Notes under the pieces: generated by a model
The model's input: the letters and a program-made list of their open reading frames with translations, nothing else
The model's database searches: none
What the model was told of the DNA's origin: nothing
Assembly: GCF_003686955.1 (NCBI RefSeq)
Contig: NZ_RCVM01000010.1
Span: 1 to 64,000, forward strand
Length of the DNA stretch: 64,000 nt
Reading direction: 5' to 3'
Origin: Streptococcus hillyeri
Lineage (GTDB): Bacteria; Bacillota; Bacilli; Lactobacillales; Streptococcaceae
Made by a program: the position numbers and the translations under genes
Shown here: positions 26,974 to 34,989 of the stretch, in pieces
Layout of the letters: every line of letters begins with the position of its first letter
How positions within the stretch are numbered: position 1 is the first letter of the stretch

Positions 26974-27237
26974 TTAAAGATTTGCTATTTTAAGGAGTTC
27001 AATATCTTCTTTTGAAAGCTGATGTTTTTTAACTTTTTTCTCTTTCGATTTATAAAAGTCGTTATACTGTCTATATTGCGGAGTTTTACCATCTCTCTTA
27101 ACGGACTCAACTTGACGATTCAACCAAGCTAAGCGGTGTATTTGCTCGTTTTCGTCTTCTTTTCTCAGCAATACTCCAGTCATCAACAATTCATATTCAT
27201 AAAGTGTCAATTGACCAATTTCATCAATATTTGTCAT
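26974..27237 (-). CDS. Tail assembly chaperone, second (gpT-like) ORF
   Basis: An 87-aa ORF directly after the first tail chaperone. The frame is open upstream of its ATG, back through the end of gpG in the -1 frame as far as a TAA near 27350. This is the usual geometry for a gpG-gpGT programmed -1 frameshift. No canonical XXXYYYZ site is obvious in the overlap, so frameshifting is inferred from position only. Confidence 0.75.
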   Translation of the reverse strand: MTNIDEIGQLTLYEYELLMTGVLLRKEDENEQIHRLAWLNRQVESVKRDGKTPQYRQYNDFYKSKEKKVKKHQLSKEDIELLKIANL

Positions 27238-27302
27238 ATTGAGATAACGAACACAGTCAACAACAATCCTTTCATACGTTTCAATAGATGATAGATTATC
27301 TT

Positions 27303-27647
27303 CTATGCCTCCAGCTTGCTGTCCAGGTCTTTCATTGCTAACTTACCCGCGTTTGATTTCCTCAATTCTGCAATTGTTTCATCAAACAGCGCTTCAATAT
27401 CTTCATGATCTTCAACAAATTCTTTCACATCGTTAAACGACGGTCTTGGACTTTGTTTGATTGTTCCCATATACAAAACATCTGTCAAAGAAGCGATATT
27501 GTAACCAAGTAATTCTGGGATTTTTGCAGATAGAGAAAAACCGAATTTCAACCCATTTTGTTCTACTGGATGCATTTCGTCCAAAGCACGAACAAAGTCC
27601 ACGCCGAATTTAACGTTATAATCTTTATCTTTAATTGTTAATTGCAT
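27303..27647 (-). CDS. Tail assembly chaperone, first (gpG-like) ORF
   Basis: A 114-aa protein starting MQLTIKDKDYNVKFGVDFVRALDE, the standard pattern of Gram-positive siphophage tail chaperones, located between the major tail protein and the tape measure gene. It is expected to coat the tape measure protein before tail tube assembly. Confidence 0.85.
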   Translation of the reverse strand: MQLTIKDKDYNVKFGVDFVRALDEMHPVEQNGLKFGFSLSAKIPELLGYNIASLTDVLYMGTIKQSPRPSFNDVKEFVEDHEDIEALFDETIAELRKSNAGKLAMKDLDSKLEA

Positions 27648-27699
27648 TGTTTTACTCCTTAAATCTCAAAAAATAAAAAGGGCTTAATAGCCCTTAGTG

Positions 27700-28230
27700 T
27701 TAACGTTGTGAACTTACGTCAGTAGTTTCTGTGGTGACTGAACCCGCTGTAGTATCAGCAAATTTATATTGAACCACTTCCGCTTGGCCCTCTGTCAATG
27801 TAGCTTCACCTTTAGCGCCAACACCGTTGATACCGAATTCCATTTCAAGCTCAACTAAATCTTCTGAGTTTTTAGTTTTGTTGAACGAAGTGAGATACCC
27901 TTGGTAATAGGTTGCTGAGAATTTGCCGTTTTTCTGTTTAGCGCCTTTTTCGATTTCCCAGATTTCTACAAGGTCACCGTTATCCATAGCCTTTTCAAGT
28001 TCTTCAACTAATGGATCAGATTCAGCCATAATTGAAGTTGCTGATAAGGTTACTTCTAGACCTCCAAGAGATTGCAGAAGTCCATCTTTTGTTTGTTGGG
28101 TATTTGTATCACGGCTTTTTTCTGTTGAATGTTCAGTTTGAAAAGCTAACTTAGCAGCTGCTTTACTTGCAGCAGTCTTTAATACACGGAATAACAGGAT
28201 TGAATCAATCCCTTTTTTTGCTGTTGGCAT
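27700..28230 (-). CDS. Major tail protein
   Basis: A 176-aa protein of the TP901-1 major tail type: AKKGIDSILLFRVLKTA at the N-terminus, KSRDTNTQQTKDG, ATSIMAESDPLVEELEKA and the beta-rich GYLTSFNKTKNSEDLVELEMEF. It polymerises into the tail tube. A short hairpin (AAGGGCTTAATAGCCCTT) follows the stop. Confidence 0.9.
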   Translation of the reverse strand: MPTAKKGIDSILLFRVLKTAASKAAAKLAFQTEHSTEKSRDTNTQQTKDGLLQSLGGLEVTLSATSIMAESDPLVEELEKAMDNGDLVEIWEIEKGAKQKNGKFSATYYQGYLTSFNKTKNSEDLVELEMEFGINGVGAKGEATLTEGQAEVVQYKFADTTAGSVTTETTDVSSQR

Positions 28231-28244
28231 GGTTGCCCTCCTTT

Positions 28245-28631
28245 TTAAAGTAATGTAAATACCAATCGAATCCGCCCACGCTTGAGAGGAATAACTGCGG
28301 TATTATCGTCAAATAGTGATATATTTGATTGATTAGGTTTAAGCATTAAACGATATCCACTCGCTTCGTTGATAGTCATTGCCTGTGAAAAAATAGCAGA
28401 TGCCATATCTGACACCTGCTTTCTTTTCTTTTGCAATCCCCAAATCGATAAAACGAGTTCAATATCCCCTTTAATATCTGTCTTATTTGTTTTAAAAGAC
28501 GTTGTTGTATCTTCAAATTCAACAAATGGATAAGGTGCATTGTCGTCTGGTTTATAATCATAAACGGTATAACCCAAAGCTAGTGTGCGCTTGAAAACCT
28601 CATCAAATATTGCTTGTTCTCTAGTTTTCAT
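28245..28631 (-). CDS. Tail terminator / minor capsid protein (DUF3168-like)
   Basis: A 128-aa protein in the tail terminator position, directly before the major tail gene. MKTREQAIFDEVFKRTLALGY and a beta-rich centre (YPFVEFEDTTTSF, DIELVLSIWG) fit this family. The start overlaps the upstream gene by four bases. Confidence 0.75.
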   Translation of the reverse strand: MKTREQAIFDEVFKRTLALGYTVYDYKPDDNAPYPFVEFEDTTTSFKTNKTDIKGDIELVLSIWGLQKKRKQVSDMASAIFSQAMTINEASGYRLMLKPNQSNISLFDDNTAVIPLKRGRIRLVFTLL

Positions 28632-29032
28632 TTCACTAGGTCGCTCATATCTTTCTTAAATTGATTTACTTGGTCCATGTAAGCAGGCCCTATAAACGGT
28701 TGCGCTGACATCTTACGAGTTCCTAACTCAACGTAAGCAGCGTATTCTGTGCCTGGCATAACACGATATTTAAATCTGCCCAACTTACCACTTGAAAACG
28801 AGATAGACCGTTTTGTCGCTCCAGTTGGTTTGACAAACCGCTTCTTTTTGCCCCAGCCTTCATAGTGCCCACGAAAGTTTTCAGCGTTTCTAATTGCTTT
28901 TTTCTGCATAGCCACACCGTTATCTTCAATGATTCTTTCAACTTCCTTGAGTTGGATAGCTTTTAGTAACTTAGCTTGTAATTTATCCAGTCCGTTGAAC
29001 TCAACCTTTATTCTGTTAACCAAGGCTATCAT
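28628..29032 (-). CDS. HK97 gp10-family neck/tail component
   Basis: A 134-aa protein with FNGLDKLQAKLLK at the start, RGHYEGWGKKKRFVKPTGATKRSIS and YAAYVELGTRKMSAQPFIGPA near the end, the signature of gp10-like head-tail joining proteins. The ATG overlaps the end of the previous gene. Confidence 0.88.
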   Translation of the reverse strand: MIALVNRIKVEFNGLDKLQAKLLKAIQLKEVERIIEDNGVAMQKKAIRNAENFRGHYEGWGKKKRFVKPTGATKRSISFSSGKLGRFKYRVMPGTEYAAYVELGTRKMSAQPFIGPAYMDQVNQFKKDMSDLVK

Positions 29033-29321
29033 CCCCTTCCAGATAAAAGACTGTATCAGACTGCTTTTCAGCGGTGACTTTGTAAGGTTTGCCTTTGTAC
29101 AAGATTTTCGAAAAAACAAAAGACGGCTTTCTTTTCAGAAATACCGTCTTTGTATCTTTTTTAAATTCGCCGTAAACAAGTTTTTGCCGATCTAAACTCA
29201 TATCCATTACATAAGCCGGCACTCTCAAAGATTGTTCATCTTTGCCTACATACTCGCCCAAATCGGGGTCGTAACGCTCTTTTGTGACTGCGACCAAGTC
29301 AACTCTGTCTGCAAATCTCAT
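29016..29321 (-). CDS. Head closure protein
   Basis: A 101-aa protein in the head-closure (SPP1 gp16-like) slot between connector and gp10. It is beta-rich with DPDLGEYVGKDEQ and YVMDMSLDRQKLVYG. Assignment rests mainly on order and length. Confidence 0.65.
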   Translation of the reverse strand: MRFADRVDLVAVTKERYDPDLGEYVGKDEQSLRVPAYVMDMSLDRQKLVYGEFKKDTKTVFLKRKPSFVFSKILYKGKPYKVTAEKQSDTVFYLEGDDSLG

Positions 29322-29668
29322 AAGACAAAAATCCTGCCTTTCTGAGATTGCCCAGATTGACCAAAAGCCTTTTGGAGCATGTCGTCATAAGGTAAAAACT
29401 CATTCTTGTTTTCGTAATAAGAAACAGAGTGACCTTCCACACTTTCTGATGACGCACCTTCTGAGCCACGTCTATTAAAGCGTTTAATAACGCAATCTTC
29501 AAAGATAAAAGAATAGGCGTCATCTATTTCAGACACGCCGTATTCTGCTTTGAAATGCTTGATTACACGCTGTAAAAGCATATCTAATAAGTCATCTTGC
29601 AATATATCGTCGATATCTAAATCTAGTTTAACATTGTCAATTACTGCCCGTTCGTCCAGTTGCGTCAT
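29318..29668 (-). CDS. Head-tail connector (gp6-like)
   Basis: A 116-aa helical protein: VKLDLDIDDILQDDLLDMLLQRVIKHFK with the later FIFEDCVIKRFNRRGSEG pattern is typical of gp6-like connectors. It sits between the major capsid region and head closure and overlaps the next gene by four bases. Confidence 0.85.
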   Translation of the reverse strand: MTQLDERAVIDNVKLDLDIDDILQDDLLDMLLQRVIKHFKAEYGVSEIDDAYSFIFEDCVIKRFNRRGSEGASSESVEGHSVSYYENKNEFLPYDDMLQKAFGQSGQSQKGRIFVL

Positions 29669-29682
29669 GTAACGCCTCCTGA

Positions 29683-29949
29683 CTATTCAGCGTCAGCTGC
29701 TGCATCTGCTTTTTCAAGAAGTTTGATAAAAGTAGCTGGTTTTGAAGTTTCTTTAAATTCGATACCACGCTCAGTTAGCAATTCTTTCAATTCATCTGCC
29801 GACAAACCTGCATATTTCGAAACTACCTTCTCGCCTTCCAAAAAGCCTTTTTCGACTAATTCTGTTTCTCGGTCGCCTTCGTACTCGTCACCAATCACAT
29901 AAATAACCTGTGTTTCCTTATCACGGAAACCTGCGATAACTTTAGCCAT
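29683..29949 (-). CDS. Small head protein with SAP/HeH-like C-terminus
   Basis: An 88-aa protein; the N-terminal AKVIAGFRDKETQVIYVIGDEYEG is common in phage head modules. The C-terminal LSADELKELLTERGIEFKET resembles a HeH/SAP helix-extension-helix. It lies directly after the major capsid gene. Role uncertain. Confidence 0.65.
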   Translation of the reverse strand: MAKVIAGFRDKETQVIYVIGDEYEGDRETELVEKGFLEGEKVVSKYAGLSADELKELLTERGIEFKETSKPATFIKLLEKADAAADAE

Positions 29950-29959
29950 GATCTACCTC

Positions 29960-31006
29960 CTAGATTTCTGGTGTCGTAGAAAACATATAGCAATCATCCA
30001 AGTTTTCAAACGATGGCAATGCAATCATAGATACTTTTGTTTCAACGTTTACTGGGTCTGTGTGCTTAGTTGTAGTGATTGCGATACCTTCATCGACAAT
30101 CTTAACAGATGCACCAGTATTACCGCCCATCAAGTCGCTTTCTTCTGGTGTTGTACCAAAGACTGTGCGACCAAGAGCTGAGTTAGGTGCAAGCGTTACA
30201 CGCGCGTCTGGGAAGTATTTCTTAACTTTGCCGTCTGCGTCCTTGTAAGTACCAGATTTAACAACAATCTTCACGCCATAATTATCAGCGATGTAATCTT
30301 TCAATTCTTGGGCGGTTACGCCGACACCGTTAGGCGCAAGAGGTTTGATAACTGTTGCTGTTGATTTAGCGTTTTTAAGCTGTGCAAATGTCACAGAGTT
30401 CATATAAGCGACTTCTGCTTTACCGCCTAGATTTTCAAGCGCTGCAAAAGCAGTATCCAAGTCAGCAAGTGGTGTCGCTGTCTCAGCATCTGACCAAGCT
30501 GTCTTGACTTTACCTTTGTGGTCTTCGGCAACACCATAGTCAAAGTCTTGCGGTACGCCATTACCGATTACAGCAATCTTACCAGTTGCCAAAACCTGCA
30601 TGCGCATCGCTTCAAGTTGAGCACGAGCACCTGTCAAGAGCGTTGTTGCGTCGTCAAAAAGACCACGAGTAATTGTGTCAATCAAGGCTTGATTACCAGT
30701 TTGTGCGATAAGGTTAAGTTGCTGACGATCCGATTCTTTTACGAGCATTGACTCCTTGAAGAATGGCATTTCTTCCTCTGATAGAGTCACATTCATGCGT
30801 TCACGAAGTGTAGCCTTTGTGTCGAACGCTGACGGTTTAAGCACAACTGGACGACCAGAAGCACCTTTTACAAAAGCGAGTTTTAAGCCAAGCTGTTTCT
30901 GTGCTGGGAAGATTTTTTCACCCTCAGTAGCGTTTACCTTTGATTGTTTAGTATTCCAGTAACCAGCCACATTAGGCGCTGTTACGATATCATAAATTAA
31001 TGGCAT
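29960..31006 (-). CDS. Major capsid protein
   Basis: A 348-aa protein of the lambda gpE-like capsid family: IYDIVTAPNVAGYWN, the loop LKPSAFDTKATLRERM, GNGVPQDFDYGV and a C-terminal DPVNVETKVSMIALPSFENLDDC. The order scaffold, decoration protein, capsid matches that family. Confidence 0.92.
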   Translation of the reverse strand: MPLIYDIVTAPNVAGYWNTKQSKVNATEGEKIFPAQKQLGLKLAFVKGASGRPVVLKPSAFDTKATLRERMNVTLSEEEMPFFKESMLVKESDRQQLNLIAQTGNQALIDTITRGLFDDATTLLTGARAQLEAMRMQVLATGKIAVIGNGVPQDFDYGVAEDHKGKVKTAWSDAETATPLADLDTAFAALENLGGKAEVAYMNSVTFAQLKNAKSTATVIKPLAPNGVGVTAQELKDYIADNYGVKIVVKSGTYKDADGKVKKYFPDARVTLAPNSALGRTVFGTTPEESDLMGGNTGASVKIVDEGIAITTTKHTDPVNVETKVSMIALPSFENLDDCYMFSTTPEI

Positions 31007-31009
31007 AGA

Positions 31010-31375
31010 TTATGCTCCTTTCACAAATTGAATGTGTTTCAAGGCTGTTTTAGCGCCTTCTGAAACAGTACCGCCGTTTACTTTGTCCTCACGAAGAGTA
31101 CCACGATAAACCAGCGTAGCAACTGCGTCACCATCAGTGACATCAACGTCGTAAAGTAGCACGCCGTCTGGTGCATCAGCATTGACTTTCACTTTCTTGC
31201 TACGGTCTTTAAAGATTGAAGCGCCGTCACCAGCAAGCAAAGCGCCAGCTTTCAAGATTTTACGTGCGTTTTCATCAACTGTTCCTGTTGTTGTCTTGTC
31301 AACAGTCACAGAAATAGCTTCATAAGGCATATTGTGCAGAATCTCCGCATTGCCAAATAGTGTTTTTTTGGACAT
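31010..31375 (-). CDS. Head decoration protein
   Basis: A 121-aa protein between scaffold and capsid. The opening FGNAEILHNMPYEAI and the ending KTALKHIQFVKGA fit small capsid decoration (HDPD/gpD-like) proteins. Confidence 0.75.
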   Translation of the reverse strand: MSKKTLFGNAEILHNMPYEAISVTVDKTTTGTVDENARKILKAGALLAGDGASIFKDRSKKVKVNADAPDGVLLYDVDVTDGDAVATLVYRGTLREDKVNGGTVSEGAKTALKHIQFVKGA

Positions 31376-31392
31376 GTTAGTCCCTCCTTAAA

Positions 31393-32007
31393 TTAAAATA
31401 GTTCTCCACCAGTTGCTAGCGAACCCTCAGCAAGACGAGCGCCGTAGTTCGTTTGAGAAGAACCGCTACCACCCTCTTGAGGTGCTGGCTGACGTAGTGA
31501 TTCCTTAACTTTTGCATTAACAGCAGCATTAAACGCCGTTTCAAACTTTCCAACCTGCGCAAGAGCTGTTTCAGCGTCTCCAACCGCAAGCATTTCAGCA
31601 AATCCAGCAGGTAACCCTTTAGCGACAAGGTCTTTTTCAACCTGTACCACAAGTTTTTCATGCTCAAATTCTGCTTTTTCTTTGGCAAATGCAGCTTGCT
31701 GGTCTTCAAATTCTTGTTGAGCCCGCTCAGCAGCCGATAAATTAGCGTAGTCTTTTTCTTTTTTGATGGCTTCCGCGATACGCTGTTGTTCGCCTGCTTT
31801 GTAATTCTCTAAAGCTTTTTGTACAGCTTTATTGGTAAGACTGTCTAATTCTGACTGTGATTGCGGTGCTTTAAAACCATTTGATTCCTCAGCTTGTGCT
31901 TGCTCTGCTTGTTCTTGTGAGCTTTCCTCAGCTCCTACTTCTGCACCTCCACCATTTCCTGTGTCTGGTGCCATCTTAAAAAGTTTTGCTAAAAGTTCTT
32001 TGTTCAT
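31393..32007 (-). CDS. Capsid scaffold protein (DUF4355)
   Basis: A 204-aa, very hydrophilic protein: an acidic N-terminal third rich in E and Q, a central coiled coil (RAQQEFEDQQAAFAKEKAEFE) and a small C-terminal capsid-binding domain. This is the usual DUF4355 scaffold layout. GGGAGGAAAAA precedes the ATG at 32007; an in-frame start at 32058 lacks an RBS. Confidence 0.88.
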   Translation of the reverse strand: MNKELLAKLFKMAPDTGNGGGAEVGAEESSQEQAEQAQAEESNGFKAPQSQSELDSLTNKAVQKALENYKAGEQQRIAEAIKKEKDYANLSAAERAQQEFEDQQAAFAKEKAEFEHEKLVVQVEKDLVAKGLPAGFAEMLAVGDAETALAQVGKFETAFNAAVNAKVKESLRQPAPQEGGSGSSQTNYGARLAEGSLATGGELF

Positions 32008-32183
32008 TTTTTCCTCCCATGCTAGTCCCGTTCTATTAGATATAGCTATCACGTTCATAGAGCCACGAAAACAGGCGCCTAACGCTTTCTAGTCTCGTCT
32101 GAATATAAATCTATACCTAACACAAACAAGCCACGCTAGTGACGTTTATTTGCCTAGTTTTACGTCATGCGACAGGACAAAAT

Positions 32184-32211
32184 AAAAACTGGTCGATTTC
32201 AACCAGTTTTT
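32184..32211 (-). terminator. Hairpin between accessory genes and scaffold
   Basis: Perfect 10-bp stem AAAAACTGGT/ACCAGTTTTT, followed by T-rich DNA on the minus strand. It could terminate the small-gene transcript or attenuate capsid expression. The remaining 170 bp up to the scaffold gene contain no ORF with an RBS. Confidence 0.65.
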
Positions 32212-32235
32212 GAGTATTTTTGAATAGTTTTTATA

Positions 32236-32442
32236 TTAGATAAGCTTGATTTTTAATCCTTTGGTTACTGACCAACCAAGAGATTTGGCGAGGTCAAATG
32301 TTGCAAGTTTCTTTTCTTGATGGGTTGATCCAAAATATTCAAAGTGCAATTGACCATGCTCTTGGCTGAACATGACATCCTCAACATTCTCGAAAGCAAA
32401 AGTTTTACCGCTTGCCAAAAAAATAACGATTTTATGATTCAT
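32236..32442 (-). CDS. Hypothetical phage protein (68 aa)
   Basis: Starts MNHKIVIFLASGKTFAFENV behind TTAGGAGAAATCAA; an in-frame upstream start lacks an RBS. It looks like a small beta-rich domain. No family recognised. It belongs to a block of small genes between MuF and the scaffold. Confidence 0.6.
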   Translation of the reverse strand: MNHKIVIFLASGKTFAFENVEDVMFSQEHGQLHFEYFGSTHQEKKLATFDLAKSLGWSVTKGLKIKLI

Positions 32443-32473
32443 TTTGATTTCTCCTAATCTGCGATTTTGTTTG

Positions 32474-32644
32474 TCATTTTGCATATATTATCAAAGTGTT
32501 ATCTGCAGAGATGTCCACAGCTACCACCTCTAGTTGGCAATTTAAAAATTCGTTTGGGAAGTCACCGACTAAGTACTTACCATTAGAAACTACATTTAGC
32601 GGTGTGTATTCGTTAAACACTTTAGCGAGTTCTTTTACTTTCAT
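32474..32644 (-). CDS. Hypothetical phage protein (56 aa)
   Basis: Starts MKVKELAKVFNEYTPLNVVS with GAGGTGGCAGA upstream, overlapping the previous gene's stop. Similar short ORFs with an LNVVSNGKYLVG core occur in streptococcal phages; function unknown. Confidence 0.6.
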   Translation of the reverse strand: MKVKELAKVFNEYTPLNVVSNGKYLVGDFPNEFLNCQLEVVAVDISADNTLIIYAK

Positions 32645-32883
32645 TCTGCCACCTCGTAAGTTTCGGCAAAAATATCTGGTTTGCAAGGATAAAATTCACC
32701 TCGAATACCTTTAATGATATAATCTCCTTTTTTAGCTACCATATCGCCTTCTAGTGTATCAATCCAGAGTGTGCCTAAATCGTCAAACCAAATATCAGAT
32801 TTTGCAAACTGGATAAGCTCTCCAAAATTATCGCCTGTCCATTGAATCGCTTCAATCACGACTGGCTTCTTGCGATATTTCAT
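32641..32883 (-). CDS. Conserved phage protein (80 aa)
   Basis: Contains KPVVIEAIQWTGDNFGELIQF and the end GDYIIKGIRGEFYPCKPDIFAETYE, a conserved phage/prophage pattern of unknown function. Confidence 0.75.
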   Translation of the reverse strand: MKYRKKPVVIEAIQWTGDNFGELIQFAKSDIWFDDLGTLWIDTLEGDMVAKKGDYIIKGIRGEFYPCKPDIFAETYEVAE

Positions 32884-32894
32884 TGCTTTTCTCC

Positions 32895-33170
32895 TTATTT
32901 ACGGCCAAACAGGCCTTTTTTCTTGTTTTTTCTAAATTCAACAATCGCTTCATCTAAGTCCACTCGCATTGACTTATTTTCAGCTTCTAAATCATCAAAG
33001 CGTGCGTTCGTTGCCTGCACATCGCGTTCTCCGATATCTTTTAACTCTTCGATAAGGTTATTCTGCCTGCTCACAGCTTCCGTGAGTAAAGCATTGCTAG
33101 CCATTAATTGCGCTACTACACTTTCAAGTCTCTCAACACGAGACCATTTCTTTTTAATTCTTTTGTTCAT
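32895..33170 (-). CDS. Coiled-coil phage protein (91 aa)
   Basis: Basic ends (MNKRIKKKW, RKNKKKGLFGRK) flank a predicted coiled coil. It overlaps the preceding small gene by four bases. No family recognised. Confidence 0.6.
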   Translation of the reverse strand: MNKRIKKKWSRVERLESVVAQLMASNALLTEAVSRQNNLIEELKDIGERDVQATNARFDDLEAENKSMRVDLDEAIVEFRKNKKKGLFGRK

Positions 33171-33283
33171 TTTTTAATTCCTTCCTTGAAACCTTCAAAG
33201 GTTGCTTCTGATAATTTGTTATATAAAACAATCGAAGGATTGGGTGGTGCCAGCTTATTTCTAAGATATTCAATGATTTTCAT
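33167..33283 (-). CDS. Small phage protein (38 aa)
   Basis: MKIIEYLRNKLAPPNPSIVL then a charged tail ending GFKEGIKK. AAGGAGATG is about 10 bases upstream and its TGA overlaps the next ATG, so translation is likely. Function unknown. Confidence 0.55.
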   Translation of the reverse strand: MKIIEYLRNKLAPPNPSIVLYNKLSEATFEGFKEGIKK

Positions 33284-33290
33284 TTAAAAA

Positions 33291-33425
33291 TTACATCTCC
33301 TTGAAAAATATAATCAAAAAATCAGCTAGTCCTTTGATTGTTGACAACAATAAAATAATTGAAAGTGCTCCTACAACCACAAAAATTGCAAATTGCAGTA
33401 TTAGCCAAGTCAGACTTAAAATCAT
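33291..33425 (-). CDS. Small hydrophobic phage protein (44 aa)
   Basis: A single long hydrophobic segment (WLILQFAIFVVVGALSIILL) after AGGAGGAGAT. It is the first ORF after the MuF gene and its RNA element. A membrane role is clear; an immunity role for the MuF toxin domain is conceivable but unsupported. Confidence 0.6.
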   Translation of the reverse strand: MILSLTWLILQFAIFVVVGALSIILLLSTIKGLADFLIIFFKEM

Positions 33426-33446
33426 ATCTCCTCCTGTTTTTGGGTA

Positions 33447-33545
33447 CAAAAAAAGCACCTAGATATAATCTAAGTGCTTGAATAGGTGGGACGGGACTTC
33501 CCCACTTTTCAGATACCCTAATGGGTGCGTAGTTCCCGATGTTTT
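33447..33545 (-). ncRNA. Structured RNA candidate: pseudoknot plus terminator
   Basis: In RNA order: CGGGA, a small hairpin ACCC/GGGT, GTGGG, then TCCCG and CCCAC. CGGGA pairs with TCCCG and GTGGG with CCCAC, which interlock as an H-type pseudoknot. A terminator follows at once (AGCACTTAGA/TCTAGGTGCT and T7, 33447-33478). It lies in the 125 bases between the MuF gene and the next ORF. I do not recognise a known riboswitch or ribozyme class. Confidence 0.55.
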
Positions 33546-33552
33546 TCTACTT

Positions 33553-34989
33553 CTATTCCTCACCTATATTATACACTTTTTGATTAACAATGTCATATTT
33601 TTTTACTTTATCTATGATTTTTCTTAAACGTTTATTGTTTTTCTTTTCGCCACGTAGCATAAAGTGAAATACAAATTGACCACCTTTATCTTCAATGCCT
33701 GCCTCTAAAAACCTATTATCTGAGATTTTCTTATTTAATAAAAATGTATTCTTGTGTCCTCTTATATCTTCAGATATAAAATCTGGATTTTTTACAACTT
33801 CTTTTATCTTCAAAAATTCATCGAGAACAATCTGATTTTGATGGGCAGTCAGTGCATAAGCTATCATATGGTCTGGAATAACAACATTTTTACCACTATA
33901 TTCTCCAAAAATCTTATGCTCAAATAATTTACCAACATTGTAGCTATTCTTAAACAATTTCTGTATCTCTTTTTTGGTAGCATTAGGTTTCTTTCCAAGA
34001 AAGTCGAAAGCGTTTGACACATCTTCCTTAAATTCAGAATAAGAAGCTGTTCTATCGACATAAGGCACTGTCGTACATTTACAATTTGGATGAAACGGCG
34101 GTGCGTTATGACCTGGTGCCATGTCGTCAACTTTGTAATGTTTGCTATCATATGGCTTACAGATGTTACAAGCTCCGCTTTCGGCTAGTATCTCGTAATA
34201 CTCAAAATCATTAGCTTTATAGTTCGCTTTCTGTGCTTCGGAATAAACCCTCGCTGTCTCTGTTACCGCTAAACGTCTAGCGTATCCATAAGATACTTTG
34301 AACTCTTTTTCTAGCTGTTTGATAAGTAATTGAGTCCCCTTACCACGTAAGATAGTATCCGCAACACTTTTTCTTACAACCTCTCTAAGGATGTGTTGAC
34401 GTTCCCAAATCTTAGTTGACCAGTTAGAGCCGTGGAAGTTAGCGTAAGCTATCGTCTCAGCGCTTGTTTTAGACGTCTGATAGCTTCCTAGCGTGTCCTT
34501 TAATATTCCACTAGAATATAAGTTCTCTTGCCGTACAGCCTCGATTAAGTGCCTTTCTGTGGCTTCTAACTCATTCATAGCCAGTTCATACTGATGCAAC
34601 TTCAAATTAGCCTGTAAGACTTCTAAACGGCTCGTTTTCATCTTGAGGTTATAAAGCTTCATCAAGTCATTTTCAGCCTTAGTAAAGTCTTTCTGTGTGA
34701 CCTTACGACCTTCTTTGCGCCATTTTTCAGCTCTTGCAACTAATTGCTTAGCTTTGTAGCTAACAACGTCCATATCAAGGTTATCAGCCTGTTTTTTAGC
34801 TTCTAACTTAGTAATGCCATTCTTATCAGCGTACCGTTGCCAAAAAGCGTCTATTTCTTTCTGGATTTCAGCGATGTGTTGTTTGTAGATAGCATCTAAC
34901 TGGCGTTCTAGTTCCTCGTCAGACTTTGCTCTACGCTTTTCTTCTGCCTCGTAACGTTCTTTCCAATACTTACTCAGATCTATTGTCAT
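33553..34989 (-). CDS. MuF minor head protein with C-terminal toxin-like domain
   Basis: The N-terminal 330 residues are a phage MuF/minor head protein: a long helical region, then YARRLAVTETARVYSEAQKA and the Cys/His cluster CNICKPYDSKHYK...HPNCKCTTVPY. The last 120 residues (from about GKNVVIPDHMIAYAL) are not part of the head domain. They resemble the PBECR nuclease group seen in MuF polymorphic toxins (FISEDIRGHKNTFLLNKKI, GGQFVFHFMLRGEKKNN). The toxin assignment is inference. The start overlaps the portal gene's end. Confidence 0.8.
   Translation of the reverse strand: MTIDLSKYWKERYEAEEKRRAKSDEELERQLDAIYKQHIAEIQKEIDAFWQRYADKNGITKLEAKKQADNLDMDVVSYKAKQLVARAEKWRKEGRKVTQKDFTKAENDLMKLYNLKMKTSRLEVLQANLKLHQYELAMNELEATERHLIEAVRQENLYSSGILKDTLGSYQTSKTSAETIAYANFHGSNWSTKIWERQHILREVVRKSVADTILRGKGTQLLIKQLEKEFKVSYGYARRLAVTETARVYSEAQKANYKANDFEYYEILAESGACNICKPYDSKHYKVDDMAPGHNAPPFHPNCKCTTVPYVDRTASYSEFKEDVSNAFDFLGKKPNATKKEIQKLFKNSYNVGKLFEHKIFGEYSGKNVVIPDHMIAYALTAHQNQIVLDEFLKIKEVVKNPDFISEDIRGHKNTFLLNKKISDNRFLEAGIEDKGGQFVFHFMLRGEKKNNKRLRKIIDKVKKYDIVNQKVYNIGEE

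Noticed and set aside
33447..33545. Twister, HDV-like or preQ1 assignment for the pseudoknot RNA
   Set aside because: Helix order or conserved nucleotides do not match any of these; left unassigned.
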